Positions 8,949 to 16,763 of a stretch of DNA of 44,770 bases are shown here, piece after piece. Source of the stretch: E44-bin46 sp964354655 (GTDB lineage Bacteria > Chloroflexota > Dehalococcoidia > Dehalococcoidales > E44-bin46); the NCBI GenBank assembly GCA_964354655.1, contig CAYHAL010000010.1, positions 1 to 44,770 of the forward strand, read 5' to 3'. The number at the start of each line of letters is the position of its first letter. Within the stretch, counting starts at the first letter, position 1. The notes beneath the pieces are model-generated. The model had not been told where the DNA came from and did no database searches. It saw nothing but the letters and a program-made list of their open reading frames with translations. Made by a program: the position numbers and the translations under genes.

Positions 8949-9722
8949 TTACTCATCAGGGGTGAAAATAATAGGCTCAGCAGTTTTGGTAACCTGAAGT
9001 TCCTCTAAGCCTCCTTTTTCTGTTGGAGCCGCTGCCTCACCAGTTCTACCCTCAATCACAGCATCGGCAATACTACTACATATCAGCTTGATGGCTTTAA
9101 TAGCATCGTCATTGGCTGGAATAAGGTGGTCAATGCCAGTAGGGTTACAATTGGTATCTACAATAGCAACTATTGGTATTGCTACACGTTTGGCTTCAGC
9201 TAGGGCAATCTTTTCCTTAACAACGTCAATGATAAATAGAGCTTGTGGTAGGCTGGTCATCTCTTTGAGACCACCAATCTGTCGATTAAGGCGTAAGATT
9301 CCTTTCTCAAGCTTCAGGGCTTCCTTTTTGGTTAGGCGGTTAAACTCACCCTTAGCTTGTTGGTCCTCTAAACGAACTAGATAGTCTATGCGGGTTTGGA
9401 TAGTATTAAAGTTGGTCAGCACGCCTCCTAGCCAGCGTTGATTGATATAAGGCATATTGCAGCGTTTAGCCTCTTCCTCTATGGCTTGTTGAGCCTGTTT
9501 TTTAGTGCCGACAAAAAGGATAGTGCCGCCATCAGCTACCAACTGCCGAACAAACTGGCATGCCTTGTCTAGCATAACAATGGTTTGCTCTAGGTCAATG
9601 ATGTGAATGCCATTGCGCCGGGTAAAGATGTAGCTCTTCATGCGGGGATGCCAAGAACTTGTCTGGTGTCCAAAGTGGGCACCAGCTTCTAGAAGCTGCT
9701 TAATAGTAACTGCATTTGGCAC
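8949..9722 (-). CDS. rpsB: 30S ribosomal protein S2
   Basis: Structural protein of the small ribosomal subunit. I place the start at the GTG at 9722 (reading V-PNAVTIKQLLEAGAHFGHQ) because AAGGAG lies 7 bases upstream; this gives 257 residues. The longer reading from 9758 would run through the ribosome site and the promoter. The family motifs GAHFGHQTSSWHPRMK and the NQRWLGGVLTNF block are present. The C-terminal 30 residues are acidic and low-complexity. First gene of the operon. Confidence 0.96.
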   Translation of the reverse strand: MPNAVTIKQLLEAGAHFGHQTSSWHPRMKSYIFTRRNGIHIIDLEQTIVMLDKACQFVRQLVADGGTILFVGTKKQAQQAIEEEAKRCNMPYINQRWLGGVLTNFNTIQTRIDYLVRLEDQQAKGEFNRLTKKEALKLEKGILRLNRQIGGLKEMTSLPQALFIIDVVKEKIALAEAKRVAIPIVAIVDTNCNPTGIDHLIPANDDAIKAIKLICSSIADAVIEGRTGEAAAPTEKGGLEELQVTKTAEPIIFTPDE

Positions 9723-9748
9723 TGTCAAGCTCCTTTTGATTATCACAT

Positions 9749-9777
9749 AGTATAGCACACCCTTTTGTATTCAGCAA
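9749..9777 (-). promoter_or_regulatory. Probable sigma-70 promoter of the rpsB operon
   Basis: On the minus strand TTGCTG (9772-9777) is followed after 17 bases by TATACT (9749-9754), 27 bases ahead of the rpsB GTG. The -10 box is strong and the -35 box weak. It lies in the 116-base gap between rpsB and the divergent hisF. Confidence 0.5.
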
Positions 9778-9838
9778 CAGTATGCTGGAGATGATAAAAT
9801 ATATCAATTAGGTTTATTATTAGAAAGAAAGGAGCGGG

Positions 9839-10609
9839 ATGGAGCCGATAAAAATTATACCTTGCCTTGATGTTAAGGGCGGGAAGGTAGTTAAGGGGGT
9901 GAAGTTTGAAAACCTTAGGGATGTCCGGGACCCAGTAGAAGCGGCGGCGGCTTATTGCCGTGAGGGCGCTGATGAGCTTGTTTTTCTTGACATCTTTGCC
10001 ACCGTGGAGGCTAGAAAGACAAGGTTAGAATGGGTCAGAAAGGTCTGCCAGGTAGTTACTATCCCGTTTGCTGTAGGTGGTGGTATAGGTAGCATTGAGG
10101 ACATGAGGGCATTACTTGATATTGGGGTAAACAAGGTCTCTATAAACACGGCGGCTGTCAGGAATCCTGAACTTATAACAAAAGCAGCTAAGGAGTTTGG
10201 TAAAGATAGGCTGGTGGTGGCTATTGATGGGAAGAAAAATGCAGCGGGAAGTGGCTTTCCCAGGCTAGAGGTGGTGGTGAGGAGTGGTAGCGAGCCTACA
10301 AGCATAGAGCTTGTTGGCTGGGCAAAGAGGGCGGAGAATTTGGGTGCAGGTGAGATTTTGCTTACCAGCAAGGACGCTGATGGGACTAAGGAAGGATATG
10401 ATTTAGAGATGACAAAGGCGGTGGCAGAAGCCGTTCACATTCCAGTTACTGCTTCTGGCGGAGCAGGCAAACTAGAGCACCTCTATGATGCTGTGGTAGT
10501 AGGCAAAGCATCAGCACTGCTGGCGGCTTCAATCTTCCATTTCGGTGAAATCTCAATCAGGCAAGCTAAGCAATACTTGAAAGAAAGGGGCATACCAGTA
10601 AGAATATAG
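9839..10609 (+). CDS. hisF: Imidazole glycerol phosphate synthase, cyclase subunit
   Basis: HisF uses ammonia from HisH to turn PRFAR into imidazole glycerol phosphate and AICAR. The 256-residue barrel has both catalytic aspartates where expected: D11 in IIPCLDVKGG and D130 in VVAIDGKK. It also has the GGGIGS and TASGGAG phosphate-binding loops. The ATG has AAAGGAG 6 bases upstream. No hisH or other his gene is adjacent, so its partner must be elsewhere. The usual LTSMDRDGTK appears here as LTSKDADGTK, a small deviation near the active site. Confidence 0.93.
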   Translation: MEPIKIIPCLDVKGGKVVKGVKFENLRDVRDPVEAAAAYCREGADELVFLDIFATVEARKTRLEWVRKVCQVVTIPFAVGGGIGSIEDMRALLDIGVNKVSINTAAVRNPELITKAAKEFGKDRLVVAIDGKKNAAGSGFPRLEVVVRSGSEPTSIELVGWAKRAENLGAGEILLTSKDADGTKEGYDLEMTKAVAEAVHIPVTASGGAGKLEHLYDAVVVGKASALLAASIFHFGEISIRQAKQYLKERGIPVRI

Positions 10610-10636
10610 TGACCAAAGGAAGCGTAGGAGACAAAG

Positions 10637-10987
10637 ATGCAAATTAAGAAAACATACCAAGATGTAAATCCTGAATTACTTTATGATGAGATAAGGGACT
10701 TTACTTTAAAGCAGGGGACAGTTATAGGTGAGGCAAAATTGGAGACATACTCTTTGCCCAGTGACACATCATCGTTTATTTCTCGCGGTACGCTAACCTT
10801 TAAGATTCAGGGTAAGTCGGGTGAAGGCGAAAGGGAGTGCCTCAGGGCACATATCGTGGGCTCAACCAAAGGTGAGACCAAATTAATGCTTGACGTAGAT
10901 GAGAAGCTTTTCTCACTGGAGAAGATTAACGCCTTGCAAGATGACCTAAACTTTATTTTTGGCTCATACGAAGTAAAGCACCACTAA
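10637..10987 (+). CDS. Small hypothetical protein downstream of hisF
   Basis: This 116-residue soluble protein begins MQIKKTYQDVNPELLYDEIRDF and contains alternating strands (GTLTFKIQG, TKLMLDVDEKLFSL). The pattern suggests a small alpha/beta protein with a beta-sheet core. A ribosome site (AGGAG) precedes the ATG, and it lies 27 bases after hisF in the same direction, so it is probably co-transcribed. No signal peptide, membrane helix or catalytic motif is visible. I do not recognise the family. Confidence 0.7.
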   Translation: MQIKKTYQDVNPELLYDEIRDFTLKQGTVIGEAKLETYSLPSDTSSFISRGTLTFKIQGKSGEGERECLRAHIVGSTKGETKLMLDVDEKLFSLEKINALQDDLNFIFGSYEVKHH

Positions 10988-11041
10988 AGCTTTTTTAGAC
11001 AATCAGCAAGTGGAGTTAATACTGGAATAGTTTATCAACAA

Positions 11042-12163
11042 TTGAGTGCCAGAAATAGTGCTATATGCCAGCATTGTGGTAAGGAGTCACCCCTTATTTC
11101 CCAAGCGCTAGGCCTATGTCTTGACTGTATTCGGCAGGACTTTAGCCAGGTTCTCCCCCTGATTGAGAAAGCCCATAGTCAGGCAAGAAAGTTATTTAAC
11201 CTCCCACCTCAGCCGCCGCGGAGCGAATCAGGACTCCAGTGTCGTATTTGTATGAATGAATGCCGTGTCTCTCAGGGTAGTCGGGGCTATTGTGGGTTAC
11301 GTACTAACCAAGGGAGTAAATTCAAGGGTGCCACGGCGAGGAAGGGCAATGTCAGTTGGTATTATGATTCCCTGCCGACTAACTGCGTGGCTGATTGGGT
11401 CTGTCCCGGCGGAACCGGAGTTGGTTACCCTCAGTTTGCCTACTCTCAAGGCGCTGAATATGGCTACAAAAATCTGGCGGTTTTCTATCAAGCCTGTTCC
11501 TTTGATTGTCTCTTCTGCCAGAACTGGCACTATCGCTACTCAGCAACACGGGAGAGCAAGGTTGATGCCTTAGAGCTGGCTGAGGCGGTTGATGACCGTA
11601 CCGCTTGCATATGCTACTTTGGGAGTGACCCCTCACCGCAGTTGCCTCATGCCCTTCGTGCCTCCCGGCTGGCTTTAGCCAAGAATAAAGGCAGGATTCT
11701 GCGCATCTGCTGGGAGACCAATGGCTCGATGCACCCGGCGCTATTAAGACAGGCGGCTGAGCTTTCCCTTAACTCCGGTGGTTGTATCAAATTTGACCTT
11801 AAAGCCTGGAGCGATGAACTGCACATTGCCCTCTGCGAGGTAAGTAATAAAAGAACCCTGGAAAACTTTAAGCGCTTGGCTGAGTATGCTAGAAGAAGGC
11901 CTGTGCCTCCCTTCTTAGTCGCCGGCACCTTGCTCGTCCCGGGATATATAGATAGGGAGGAAATCTCAAAGATTACTGCCTTTATTGCCTCCCTCAGCCC
12001 TGATATTCCCTATGCTCTGCTTGCCTTCCATCCCCAATTTATGATGCGAGACCTTCCCGTAACCTCTCACCGGCATGCTGAAGAATGTCTGGCAGAAGCC
12101 AAGAGCCAAGGACTGAAACGGGTGAGGTTAGGTAATATACACCTACTGGGTAGCGACTATTGA
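11042..12163 (+). CDS. Radical SAM protein related to AmrS, with N-terminal zinc-finger motifs
   Basis: The 373-residue protein has the radical SAM cluster motif CSFDCLFC (C152, C156, C159) followed by QNWHYRYS, as in AmrS / pyruvate formate-lyase activase-like enzymes. Upstream are two cysteine pairs (C9/C12 and C26/C29) and a second set, CRICMNEC with a later C84, that probably bind metal. Its start is a TTG at 11042 without a clear ribosome site, so the exact N-terminus is uncertain. It converges with a second AmrS-type gene at 12225. The substrate is unknown. Confidence 0.85.
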   Translation: MSARNSAICQHCGKESPLISQALGLCLDCIRQDFSQVLPLIEKAHSQARKLFNLPPQPPRSESGLQCRICMNECRVSQGSRGYCGLRTNQGSKFKGATARKGNVSWYYDSLPTNCVADWVCPGGTGVGYPQFAYSQGAEYGYKNLAVFYQACSFDCLFCQNWHYRYSATRESKVDALELAEAVDDRTACICYFGSDPSPQLPHALRASRLALAKNKGRILRICWETNGSMHPALLRQAAELSLNSGGCIKFDLKAWSDELHIALCEVSNKRTLENFKRLAEYARRRPVPPFLVAGTLLVPGYIDREEISKITAFIASLSPDIPYALLAFHPQFMMRDLPVTSHRHAEECLAEAKSQGLKRVRLGNIHLLGSDY

Positions 12164-12224
12164 GTGAGGTCGTCATGACTCTCCCGTCAGCAGGCGGTTA
12201 AAAGCTGTGGCATCGTGGTACATA

Positions 12225-13289
12225 TTATTGCCCAATCTTGTTTATGCTTGGAACCTCGGGTTTCACGATTATGGGAATTTCCTCCCCACAATAAGGGCAG
12301 TGTTTATCTGGGCTGATGCTGTACTTGGTTATGCTGAAGCCGTAGCGCTCAATTAAAGATTGATTGCATTTGGGGCAATAGGTATTTTCATACCGGTGTC
12401 CGGGAACATTGCCCACATATACAAACTTCAATCCCTCTGCTTTACCTATACCTCTTGCCTTGTCTAAAGTGCTCACCGGTGTGGGGGGAATGTATAGCTC
12501 GTTTCTGAATTTGTATGCCGGATAATAACCGGTAACATGCCACGGAGTAGCAGCCCCCAGCTCTTCCTTAATCCTTTGGGCAATCCGACTTAACCCGTCT
12601 TCAGCATCATTTATGCCTGGAATAACCAACGTGGTTAACTCGACCCATACCCCGCGCTCCTTGGCTAGGGTAGCGTTTCTCCAGACTATATTGACATCAG
12701 CAGTGCAGAACTTCTTGACCACTTCAGCCTCACCCTTGATATCAATATTCATTGCATTCAGTCCATGAGTCACCAGCATTTCAAGTGCCTGCCCAGTCAT
12801 GTAGCCGTTGGTAACGTAAGTATTATAGTAGCCTCTATCTTTAGCTAAGTCGAAGATATCCAGGGAGTACTCAAAGAGCATGGTCGGCTCGTTAAGGGAG
12901 ACACTAGTGCCCTGGCAATGATATTCCCCGACAAGTTCAACAAATGTCGCCGGACTTATATACTGCCCCCTGCCTATGTTCTGAGGAGACTTGCTTATGT
13001 CGTAGTTTTGACACCAGGGGCAGGTAAAGTTACATGACCAGCTACCAATAGTCAGGGCTTTTGTTCCCGGGTAGAAATGAAAGAAAGGCTTCTTTTCAAT
13101 CGGGTTGGCACTGATGGAGGAGATATCGCCGTACTCCAGGGTATAAAGTCGCCCACCGATATTCTTCCTGGTAGCGCAGAAGCCTGATTCCCCCTCGGGG
13201 ATTAGACAAAGCCTTTCGCAGGTGTGACACTGCACCTTATCCCCAATGTTTTCATAAAGTAAAGCTTGCCTAATACGCTCCTCAACCAT
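12225..13289 (-). CDS. amrS: AmmeMemoRadiSam-type radical SAM enzyme (AmrS)
   Basis: AmrS proteins are radical SAM enzymes found with AMMECR1 and Memo-like proteins; their reaction is not settled. The 354-residue protein has the N-terminal motif CHTCERLC plus C38, the cluster motif CNFTCPWC (C86, C90, C93) followed by QNYDISKSPQ, and two C-terminal CxxC pairs (CPKC and CPYC) that look like a zinc ribbon. Its start lies 1 base after the archaemetzincin stop codon, so the two genes are co-transcribed. No AMMECR1 or Memo gene is in the window. Confidence 0.88.
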   Translation of the reverse strand: MVEERIRQALLYENIGDKVQCHTCERLCLIPEGESGFCATRKNIGGRLYTLEYGDISSISANPIEKKPFFHFYPGTKALTIGSWSCNFTCPWCQNYDISKSPQNIGRGQYISPATFVELVGEYHCQGTSVSLNEPTMLFEYSLDIFDLAKDRGYYNTYVTNGYMTGQALEMLVTHGLNAMNIDIKGEAEVVKKFCTADVNIVWRNATLAKERGVWVELTTLVIPGINDAEDGLSRIAQRIKEELGAATPWHVTGYYPAYKFRNELYIPPTPVSTLDKARGIGKAEGLKFVYVGNVPGHRYENTYCPKCNQSLIERYGFSITKYSISPDKHCPYCGEEIPIIVKPEVPSINKIGQ

Positions 13290-13290
13290 C

Positions 13291-13821
13291 TCAAAACGCC
13301 TGGCTATTTTTTAAGCTAACCTTCTGTTGGCAGTTGGGGCAAAATTTCCAGCCCTTCAAATCGGTATCACGCAAGCGGTTAGAAAAATGCATGACGCAAG
13401 TGGGACTAGGGCAATGCTCAAGCCCATAGGTGTGCCCTAACTCGTGGACCGCTTCCTTAATTGCCCGCTCCAAAAAGAGTCTTTCGTCCTGAGGCAAGCC
13501 ATAGAACTCTTGCCTCAAGAGCCGCAGTGAGATGAGGGCTCTTCTGCCGGGGATATCGGCTATGCCGAAGACGAAATTAAGCCCGGGGGCAAAAATATCA
13601 ACGTCAACCACCCCGAGGGCTCTATTATCTGAGTCGGGGAGTGGGATGAGGGAAAGGAGTGGGGATGCCAGATACTGGTGGCGACTATGATAGTAGCTCT
13701 CACGGAGCAACGGCATTTTATTGCCTATCTTCGTTTCTTGACCAAAGGCTTGGGTTAAAGGCTGCCTGAGGCTTTCCAAAACGGCTTCCTCTATCTCTCC
13801 TATAGGAATGAGCACTATCAT
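13291..13821 (-). CDS. amzA: Archaemetzincin-type zinc metalloprotease
   Basis: From the ATG at 13821 the protein is 176 residues, the normal archaemetzincin length. It has the metzincin zinc motif HELGHTYGLEH (H126, E127, H130, H136), the Met-turn (M144), and the family's four cysteines C137, C142, C161 and C164 that bind a second zinc. A longer reading from 13908 would add 29 residues, but it would cross the divergent tRNA-Met promoter at 13886-13914. No signal peptide is seen, so it should be cytoplasmic. It is directly followed by amrS. Confidence 0.9.
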   Translation of the reverse strand: MIVLIPIGEIEEAVLESLRQPLTQAFGQETKIGNKMPLLRESYYHSRHQYLASPLLSLIPLPDSDNRALGVVDVDIFAPGLNFVFGIADIPGRRALISLRLLRQEFYGLPQDERLFLERAIKEAVHELGHTYGLEHCPSPTCVMHFSNRLRDTDLKGWKFCPNCQQKVSLKNSQAF

Positions 13822-13885
13822 CTTTAGCTCAATTCTAGCCCAGAGGGATATTAACAGCAAGCTAAGTGGGAACTTAAGACGTAAC

Positions 13886-13914
13886 TTGACTCCAAAAGCT
13901 AAGGGCAATATAAT
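13886..13914 (+). promoter_or_regulatory. Sigma-70 promoter of tRNA-Met
   Basis: TTGACT (13886-13891), a 17-base spacer and a perfect TATAAT (13909-13914) lie 32 bases ahead of the tRNA-Met gene. The near-consensus boxes and spacing make this one of the clearest promoters in the window. Confidence 0.7.
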
Positions 13915-13946
13915 TTAAAAAGTAACCCCTGGTTTTTCCACTTTGT

Positions 13947-14018
13947 GGGCTCGTAGCTCAGTGGCAGAGCAGGCGGCTCATAACCGCTTGGTCGTAGGTT
14001 CGAGTCCTGCCGAGCCCA
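13947..14018 (+). tRNA. tRNA-Met (CAT anticodon)
   Basis: A 72-base cloverleaf: acceptor GGGCTCG/CGAGCCC, D arm GCTC-GAGC, anticodon stem GGCGG/CCGCT with loop CTCATAA, T arm GTAGG/CCTGC and discriminator A. The anticodon stem lacks the three G-C pairs of an initiator, so this is probably elongator Met; an Ile2 tRNA whose wobble base is modified to lysidine cannot be excluded. CCA is not encoded. Confidence 0.93.
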
Positions 14019-14169
14019 CTTAATTTACACCTCTAATAGACAAGTTGACATAATATCTCTCGATTTGATAGTAAACTATACTTCCTTTTTATTTTATCCT
14101 CTCATTAAACAAACTCAAAGGTTCAGCCTCAAAATTTAGCGCACTTTTTTTGTGATATACTTTAGACAA

Positions 14170-14475
14170 ATGATTCCTACGTCGAATATAACCATTGGTA
14201 TATTAATTTCTTCTACAGCTCTCACAGGCTTAACAGGTCTTTTCTTAGGATATATAAAGTTTATTTTAAAAAAGAGCCAACTAAACAAGAAAGAAATATC
14301 GAGTCTTACGGTTGGTTTGTCTATTTCTTTGATTTCTGGAATCATTGTAATTATTTTTTCAATTTTTACGCTTATGTCTCAAAGTGAACCATTATTTCAT
14401 ATAACTTGGTGTAGCTTTATATGGCAATTCACTTCTTTCAGTTACGGCATTATTCGAGGCAAATTACTCTTCTAA
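14170..14475 (+). CDS. Small AT-rich hypothetical membrane protein
   Basis: Read from the ATG at 14170 this is a 101-residue protein with three hydrophobic segments: ILISSTALTGLTGLFLGY, a long LSISLISGIIVIIFSIF stretch and a C-terminal aromatic one. A GTG six codons upstream (14152) is an alternative start. No good ribosome site is seen for either. Its base composition is clearly richer in A and T than that of its neighbours, and it sits just after tRNA-Met, which may mean foreign origin. It could also be a fortuitous open frame. Confidence 0.4.
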   Translation: MIPTSNITIGILISSTALTGLTGLFLGYIKFILKKSQLNKKEISSLTVGLSISLISGIIVIIFSIFTLMSQSEPLFHITWCSFIWQFTSFSYGIIRGKLLF

Positions 14476-14730
14476 ATAACGTTGAAATGTTAATGAATCA
14501 AGTTTCGTTTCCTTTTCCTTTTATCCTTCGCCCGGCTGGTTGACTAATGTGTTTTTGCTTTTTAAATTTTGCCATGTGTAGTAGGGGAGTGGCTTGAAAA
14601 CTAGGGTTTGAGCTTATTTTGCCTATTTATTTCACATAACATATATAGTGCGTCCCAATTCTACTACTCATTGACAACCCTTTGCTTCGTCTTTAAAATC
14701 TAAACATAGTGTATTATAAGGGGGTAAAGA

Positions 14731-15087
14731 ATGGCTAAGAACCCGAAAGAAATATTGAACGAATTTCATACCGGGGCTAGAGAGTGGAGGAAATTGCATC
14801 CTGAGTGTATGCCAGCATTTATCGAATTGAGTAAAGTGGCGATGAAGCCCGGGGCTCTGGACACAAAAACCAAGGAGCTAATTGCCGCCGCTGTTGGTTT
14901 AGTTGTTCGCTGTGACTATTGCATTGTCCATCATGTTTATGAGGCTCTTAAAGCCGGGGCTACTCGTCAGGAGCTCATAGAGACAGGGTGTGTCACTGTT
15001 CTCATGGGTGGTGGTCCAGCGGTAACATACACGGCTACGCTGTTTCTTGATGCTATTGATACTTTTGCTCCGGATTTTGGTAAATAA
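14731..15087 (+). CDS. Carboxymuconolactone decarboxylase / AhpD-like protein
   Basis: This 118-residue protein has the AhpD-type redox motif CDYCIVHH (C61, C64, H67, H68) in a helical bundle, followed by the family's LKAGATRQELIE segment. Members act as small peroxidase or disulfide partners or as decarboxylases, so the exact reaction is open. A G-rich ribosome site (AAGGGGGT) lies 7 bases upstream of the ATG. It is followed 272 bases later by a dihydrolipoyl dehydrogenase-type gene. AhpD proteins can be reduced by lipoyl/Lpd systems, so a shared redox role is plausible but inferred. Confidence 0.85.
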   Translation: MAKNPKEILNEFHTGAREWRKLHPECMPAFIELSKVAMKPGALDTKTKELIAAAVGLVVRCDYCIVHHVYEALKAGATRQELIETGCVTVLMGGGPAVTYTATLFLDAIDTFAPDFGK

Positions 15088-15215
15088 CATAAACAGATAA
15101 TCGCTACTTAAAAAGACCTAAAACATTATGTTAAGTTATAACCCATCCCTTTATCTTGATAGCCCCAACAAAATCCAACGGATGAATATTCTTTGTCCAG
15201 GGCGAAAAGGAAAAG

Positions 15216-15350
15216 GTGTGCCAAAATTTGGAGCAATTTCCCCCCTGGCTGCGGCAAAAAGGTACCAAACCATTAATAAGAATTTTTAGGCGCCTAGATT
15301 TTGACTACAGCGCGTTTCTTGAAGGGCTTGGTCTTATAAATAAAGAATAG
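15216..15350 (+). CDS. Short open frame or gene remnant before the Lpd-type gene
   Basis: An open frame runs from after a TGA at 15183 to a TAG at 15348, with a GTG at 15216 that has AAGGA close upstream. It would encode about 44 residues ending FDYSAFLEGLGLINKE. It stops 9 bases before the next ATG, and its stop overlaps that gene's AGGAG. The residue mix looks protein-like, but I recognise no family. It may be a leader peptide, a decayed gene end or chance. Confidence 0.25.
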   Translation: MCQNLEQFPPWLRQKGTKPLIRIFRRLDFDYSAFLEGLGLINKE

Positions 15351-15359
15351 GAGCGCAAC

Positions 15360-16763
15360 ATGGAAAAAAGAGGCATTATAGTAATTGGTGGTGGTCCCGC
15401 CGGCTATATGGCGGCGATAAGGGCTTCACAACTCGGTGGCAAGGTAACACTGGTGGAGGAGAAGAACCTGGGTGGTATCTGTGTCAATCGTGGTTGTATC
15501 CCAACCAAATTTCTACTTCATACTGTTGATATTTACCAATCGATTAAAGATGCCGGGCAATATGGTATTAGTGTAGCTGGGGTTAACCTTGATTTGTCTA
15601 AAGTGCAAGTCGGTAAGAATAAGGTAATATCAACATTAGTATCAGGCGTTGAGGGTCTTTTGCGTGGGAATAATGTTGAAGTTATTAGCGGGCGGGCTAA
15701 ACTAACCCAACCAAAGCAGGTAGAAATAGATTCTGGGCAGGGGAAGAAGACCATTCAGGCAGAAAAGGTAATTATTGCCACTGGTTCTAAGCCAATAGTA
15801 TTACCTATCCCCGGGGCTGATAGTCCAGATATAATGAATACTGAGGATATGCTCAACCTAGACCGGCTCCCCAAGAGCTTGGTCATGGTCGGTGGTGGTG
15901 TAATTGGGGTGGAAATGGCAACTATTTTGGCTAAGCTGGGTTGCAAAGTAAGTGTAGTGGAGATGATGCCCCACATCCTCCCTGCCCAAGATGCTGAGCT
16001 GGTGGCTATCCTTGATGGGGCGCTTAGGGAAGACGGCGTGGAGATATACTGTGGGGCGCAGGTCACCAGGATTGAAGATACCAAGGGAGGCAAACTGGTA
16101 ACCTTCTCTGACAGTAATAAAGTTGAAAAAAAACTAGAGGCAGAAGCTGCCGCTGTATGCGTAGGCTATAGACCAAACATAGAGGGTCTGGGGCTGGACG
16201 GGTGCAGTATAGCTGTAGAGCGTGGTCGTATTCAAGTTAATGAAAGGATGCAGACCAGTGTGCCTGACATCTATGCCGCTGGCGATGTCGTTGGCGGGAT
16301 GATGCTAGCCTATGTTAGCTTTGCCGAGGGGAGAATAGCTGCCGAGAATGCCATGGGTAAAGATACTAAAATAGACTATCAGGCAGTCCCTCAATGTATC
16401 TTTACCTTGCCTGAAGTGGCTAGTGTAGGTCTCACTGAGGAAGAAGCGGTTGCCAAGGGATATCAGCTACGGATTGGTAGGTTTCCTTTCGTAGGCAGTG
16501 GTATGGCAAAAATTTTAGGTGAGCAGAGGGGGCTGGTAAAGATAATCACCGACCAGGATTATGGTCAGATATTAGGTGTTCACATCGTTGGTCCTCGAGC
16601 TACTAGCCTTATACCGGAGGCTGCCTTAGCCATGAAGCTAGAGGCGACTGCTCAGGACATTACCGCTACCATGCATGCCCATCCCACCCTGTCTGAGGCG
16701 GTTTGGGAGGCGGCGCTGGATGTTACCGGTGAGGCGATACATTTCCATTCTCGGAGGCACTAA
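15360..16763 (+). CDS. lpdA: Dihydrolipoyl dehydrogenase-type flavoprotein
   Basis: The 467-residue protein is a class I pyridine nucleotide-disulfide oxidoreductase. It has an FAD-binding GGGPAGY near residue 10, the redox disulfide GGICVNRGCIPTK (C41, C46), a second GGGVIGVE dinucleotide fold, and the C-terminal dimer motif HAHPTLSEAV with the active-site histidine near 441. These features fit the E3 component of 2-oxoacid dehydrogenase or glycine cleavage complexes. No E1, E2 or gcv genes are adjacent, so its complex is unknown. It meets hflX tail to tail with a 3- to 4-base overlap. Confidence 0.9.
   Translation: MEKRGIIVIGGGPAGYMAAIRASQLGGKVTLVEEKNLGGICVNRGCIPTKFLLHTVDIYQSIKDAGQYGISVAGVNLDLSKVQVGKNKVISTLVSGVEGLLRGNNVEVISGRAKLTQPKQVEIDSGQGKKTIQAEKVIIATGSKPIVLPIPGADSPDIMNTEDMLNLDRLPKSLVMVGGGVIGVEMATILAKLGCKVSVVEMMPHILPAQDAELVAILDGALREDGVEIYCGAQVTRIEDTKGGKLVTFSDSNKVEKKLEAEAAAVCVGYRPNIEGLGLDGCSIAVERGRIQVNERMQTSVPDIYAAGDVVGGMMLAYVSFAEGRIAAENAMGKDTKIDYQAVPQCIFTLPEVASVGLTEEEAVAKGYQLRIGRFPFVGSGMAKILGEQRGLVKIITDQDYGQILGVHIVGPRATSLIPEAALAMKLEATAQDITATMHAHPTLSEAVWEAALDVTGEAIHFHSRRH

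Noticed and set aside
13822..13908. N-terminal extension of archaemetzincin
   Set aside because: The shorter start gives the normal family length, and the extension covers the divergent tRNA-Met promoter.
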